9,727 bases of DNA from an uncultured Prevotella sp. (GTDB taxonomy: Bacteria > Bacteroidota > Bacteroidia > Bacteroidales > Bacteroidaceae). The position numbers and the translations under genes are program-made. Under the pieces are notes generated by a model. The model was given only the letters and a program-made list of their open reading frames with translations. It was not told the origin of the DNA and searched no databases. The stretch's first letter is position 1. Each line of letters opens with the position of its first letter. Positions 8,752 to 9,727 of this stretch are shown here, in pieces. The stretch is taken from assembly GCA_905198745.1 (NCBI GenBank), contig CAJKDU010000064.1:1-9727 (forward strand). The letters are read 5' to 3'.

Positions 8752-8804
8752 TCGGTTGCACCTCTCGGTGCTGGTTTTAGCTTTTATTTACTTTATCGGT
8801 TGCA
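8752..8804 (-). promoter_or_regulatory. susC leader: GAGA-loop hairpin flanked by repeated TGCAACCGA
   Basis: On the minus strand TGCAACCGA occurs at 8804-8796 and again at 8760-8752, 44 nt apart. Directly before the second copy, and overlapping its first bases, GCACC-GAGA-GGTGC (8771-8758) forms a perfect 5-bp hairpin with a GNRA-type tetraloop. If the nearby -7 box is used, the first copy lies at the transcription start and the hairpin lies in the untranslated leader, about 65-80 nt before the susC start codon. A regulatory or mRNA-stabilising role is inference. Confidence 0.4.
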
Positions 8805-8810
8805 AAATTA
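8803..8810 (-). promoter_or_regulatory. Probable -7 promoter box of the SusCD operon
   Basis: Minus-strand 8810-8803 reads TAATTTTG, a full match to the Bacteroidota housekeeping -7 element TAnnTTTG. It lies about 110 nt before the susC start, giving a leader of roughly 100 nt. No TTTG -33 box is visible at the usual distance (the upstream sequence is rich in A, then CCCCCC). A promoter lacking a good -33 box would fit one that depends on an activator, as expected for a substrate-induced operon; that is inference. Confidence 0.5.
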
Positions 8811-8886
8811 ATCCTTCTTTAAGAAATGAGGGGGGAATAATTGTTGCATAGGGGTGGAATTTTTTCTTTTTGCGAGCGTAAAATCC

Positions 8887-8894
8887 TATATTTG
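8887..8894 (+). promoter_or_regulatory. Possible divergent (plus-strand) -7 box TATATTTG
   Basis: TATATTTG at 8887-8894 matches TAnnTTTG in full and is followed by CCA. The nearest TTTG upstream (8869-8872) is only 14 nt away, shorter than the usual spacing of about 19 nt. If used, it would transcribe away from susC into the repeat-rich region, over the 46-codon frame at 8941-9081. The product could be a non-coding RNA, a small peptide, or nothing. Confidence 0.3.
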
Positions 8895-8899
8895 CCACA

Positions 8900-8923
8900 T
8901 TTTTGCCCACAAATGGACAAAAA
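8900..8923. promoter_or_regulatory. 24-bp imperfect palindrome, candidate operator
   Basis: Arms TTTTTGCCCA (8900-8909) and TGGACAAAAA (8914-8923) are reverse complements at 9 of 10 positions around the spacer CAAA. It lies about 90 bp upstream of the proposed susC -7 box and 6 bp downstream of the plus-strand TATATTTG. The location and dyad symmetry suit a dimeric regulator binding site. A terminator is less likely, because the stem is A/T-rich at its base and no U-tract follows. Confidence 0.4.
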
Positions 8924-9023
8924 GAGGCGACCAATACAAAATGACGTTTCGGACGGCCAATAATAATTGTATTTATGACAATTTTAATATTATTCGCACG
9001 ATTATTAATGTCATAGAGGGGAG

Positions 9024-9137
9024 TTATTGCATACTCACACGGTGCAGACATGGAGGTAACGGCACACTCACAAGAAGCTAATGGCAGACTAATGATACGA
9101 TAGTGCCAGGGTAATATTCTGTTAACGGTACACTCAC
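9024..9137. repeat. Three direct repeats spaced 33 and 66 bp
   Basis: TAACGGCACACTCAC (9057-9071) and TAACGGTACACTCAC (9123-9137) differ at a single base in 15. A weaker third copy, TTATTGCATACTCAC (9024-9038), shares 11 of 15 with the first. The starts are 33 and 66 bp apart, multiples of about three helical turns. The slot expected at 9090 (TAATGATACGATAGT) keeps only about 7 of 15 and may be decayed or unrelated. On the minus strand the motif reads GTGAGTGTRCCGTTA. It may be an array of regulator sites or a remnant of a small satellite. Confidence 0.6.
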
Positions 9138-9182
9138 GATGAGCGAACGACAATTACTCAAAAACGGACTGAGAACCCTGCC

Positions 9183-9357
9183 TGTAGCCAACCCAGGGCA
9201 AGCGAAGGGCTCCCCTGAGCTAATATGGGGAAACGAGTACGCCCTGCAAGGGCAAAAGTAGGCAGAAACACTTATGGTTAATGTTACTTTTACTCTTACA
9301 GGGCGTGATAAAACGCGTTTTTTTCTCAGGGTGTCGCTTCGTTTACCCTGTACTATG
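9183..9357. repeat. Inverted pair of Bacteroidota-type extragenic palindromic repeats
   Basis: Copy A runs forward at about 9183-9260: a CAGGG(9194-9198)/CCCTG(9213-9217) hairpin with AAGCGAAG in the loop, then GCCCT-GCA-AGGGC (9241-9253) and AAAAGTA. Copy B is the reverse orientation at about 9281-9357: TACTTTT, CAGGGC, then a CAGGGT(9327-9332)/ACCCTG(9345-9350) hairpin whose loop carries CGCTTCG. Bases 9241-9260 and the complement of 9285-9304 agree at 17 of 20. The pair can fold into one long hairpin with a 24-nt centre. From memory, this type of element is scattered between genes in many Bacteroidota. It is non-coding; the 40-codon frame through copy A is an artefact. It may insulate or terminate transcription between the toxin gene and the operon. 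Confidence 0.7.
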
Positions 9358-9471
9358 GAAAGGTGTGGATTTCAGTCCGCTCACTATTATAGACAGCAGA
9401 TGTGACAGTAGGCGGCACACCATGGTCTGCGAGAGGTCCATATAGCTCAGCAGACTTGCTTCAGCACGACA

Positions 9472-9727
9472 CTACTTGTCGTTATAATGCGAATCGATAT
9501 CGATGACAAGGATGGTGATGGTGTCGTCATAAATGTCATAGATGATCCGGCGATGTGCATCGATGCGGCGAGAATAGGTTACGTCATTGCCGCCTACAAG
9601 AGGTTCGGGATGACCTATGCCAGCACGAGGTGTCAAGACTATGCTGTTCAAGACTTGCTTGAGTTTCTTATATAGGGGTTATCGTTTAATTCTAAGAATT
9701 CAATATCTATAGACGAGGGTATGCCTT
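9472..9727 (-). pseudogene. Txe/YoeB-family toxin, frameshifted and cut by the window edge
   Basis: The minus-strand frame from 9678 to the stop at 9474-9472 encodes 68 residues, starting PLYKKLKQVLNSIVLTPRAG, with IGHPEPL, YSRRIDAHRRIIYDIYDD and a near-terminal SHYNDK. These match the catalytic core of YoeB/Txe, a ribosome-associated mRNA endonuclease of type II toxin-antitoxin systems. The counterparts of E. coli YoeB Glu46 (in HPEPL), Arg65 (in AHRR), His83 and Tyr84 (in SHY) are present. An in-frame TAA at 9681-9679 blocks this frame. The preceding residues continue in the neighbouring frame (SSIDIEFLELNDNP, 9718-9675), and one extra C in the CCCC run at 9675-9678 would join the two perfectly. 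As written, the frame that starts the protein ends at TGA 9650-9648, before the active site. The first few codons and any antitoxin gene lie beyond the window. Alternatives are a sequencing error in the homopolymer or, less likely, recoding. Confidence 0.8.

Larger units (their letters stand above)
8693..9471. other. Long structured intergenic region upstream of the susC-like gene
   Basis: About 780 bp with no credible protein-coding gene. It separates the transporter operon from the toxin remnant; both are transcribed leftwards. Besides the elements listed separately, it contains an AT-rich inverted repeat, AATTGT (8965-8970) with ACAATT (8978-8983), flanked by AATAAT/ATTATT. A 12-bp palindrome AAAACGCGTTTT (9310-9321) runs into seven Ts. 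A GTCTGC/GCAGAC pair (9425-9430, 9450-9455) lies just downstream of the toxin stop. Short plus-strand frames at 8941-9081 (46 aa) and 9139-9261 (40 aa) exist; the second lies largely inside an extragenic repeat and is not likely to be real. Confidence 0.6.

Noticed and set aside
9024..9137. CRISPR-like array
   Set aside because: There are only three imperfect 15-nt repeats with unequal spacing and no longer conserved repeat unit or cas genes.
8788..9153. 121-codon minus-strand frame upstream of susC
   Set aside because: It spans the proposed promoter and palindrome. The repeated xCExAxT pattern in its translation simply reflects the DNA direct repeats at 9024-9137. No signal or domain was recognised.
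9139..9261. 40-codon plus-strand frame starting MSERQLLKNG
   Set aside because: Most of it lies within the structured extragenic repeat copy A; such repeats give spurious short proteins in Bacteroidota genomes.
9303..9324. Plus-strand terminator (GCGT...ACGC then TTTTTTT)
   Set aside because: The stem is only 4 bp and no plus-strand gene is established upstream, so it was left as a note within the intergenic description.
9487..9675. 62-codon plus-strand frame starting MRIDIDDKDGDG
   Set aside because: It is the antisense of the Txe/YoeB toxin core, which has clear family motifs on the minus strand.

Overview
This window looks like chromosomal DNA of a gut or rumen Bacteroidota, most likely Prevotellaceae (Prevotella/Segatella-like). 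The evidence is an adjacent SusC/SusD pair, lipoprotein signals with acidic residues after the lipobox cysteine, A-rich leaders without Shine-Dalgarno sequences, TAnnTTTG-type -7 boxes, and a Bacteroidota-style GCCCTG/CAGGG extragenic repeat. The genus assignment is inference.

Layout. From right to left on the minus strand there is one four-gene operon-like block with gaps of only 27, 29 and 34 nt: susC-like TonB-dependent transporter (5333-8692), susD-like glycan-binding lipoprotein (3146-5305), a 757-residue lipoprotein with two Fn3-like domains and a DUF4957/DUF5123-type beta-helix (843-3116), and a 157-residue orphan lipoprotein (335-808). Two stem-loops follow the last gene, at 294-314 and 193-220. 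The second is followed by TTTCTGT on the minus strand and is the probable transcript end.

Upstream of susC, 8693-9471 is about 780 bp without a convincing gene but with a lot of structure. It holds a probable -7 box, a leader hairpin with a GAGA loop between two copies of TGCAACCGA, a 24-bp palindrome, a plus-strand -7 box, three direct repeats spaced 33 and 66 bp, and a head-to-head pair of extragenic repeats. Beyond these, running off the right edge, is a Txe/YoeB-family toxin gene that the six-frame translation hides because it is broken by a one-base frameshift in a C run.

How the genes work together (family knowledge plus inference): SusC and SusD form an outer-membrane import complex for oligosaccharides, and the two other lipoproteins are candidate surface glycan-binding or processing partners. 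DUF4957/DUF5123 proteins often accompany pectin-type utilization loci, so a pectic substrate is a reasonable guess. No glycoside hydrolase, lyase or regulator is present here to prove it. Any enzymes and regulator must lie outside the window or elsewhere in the genome.
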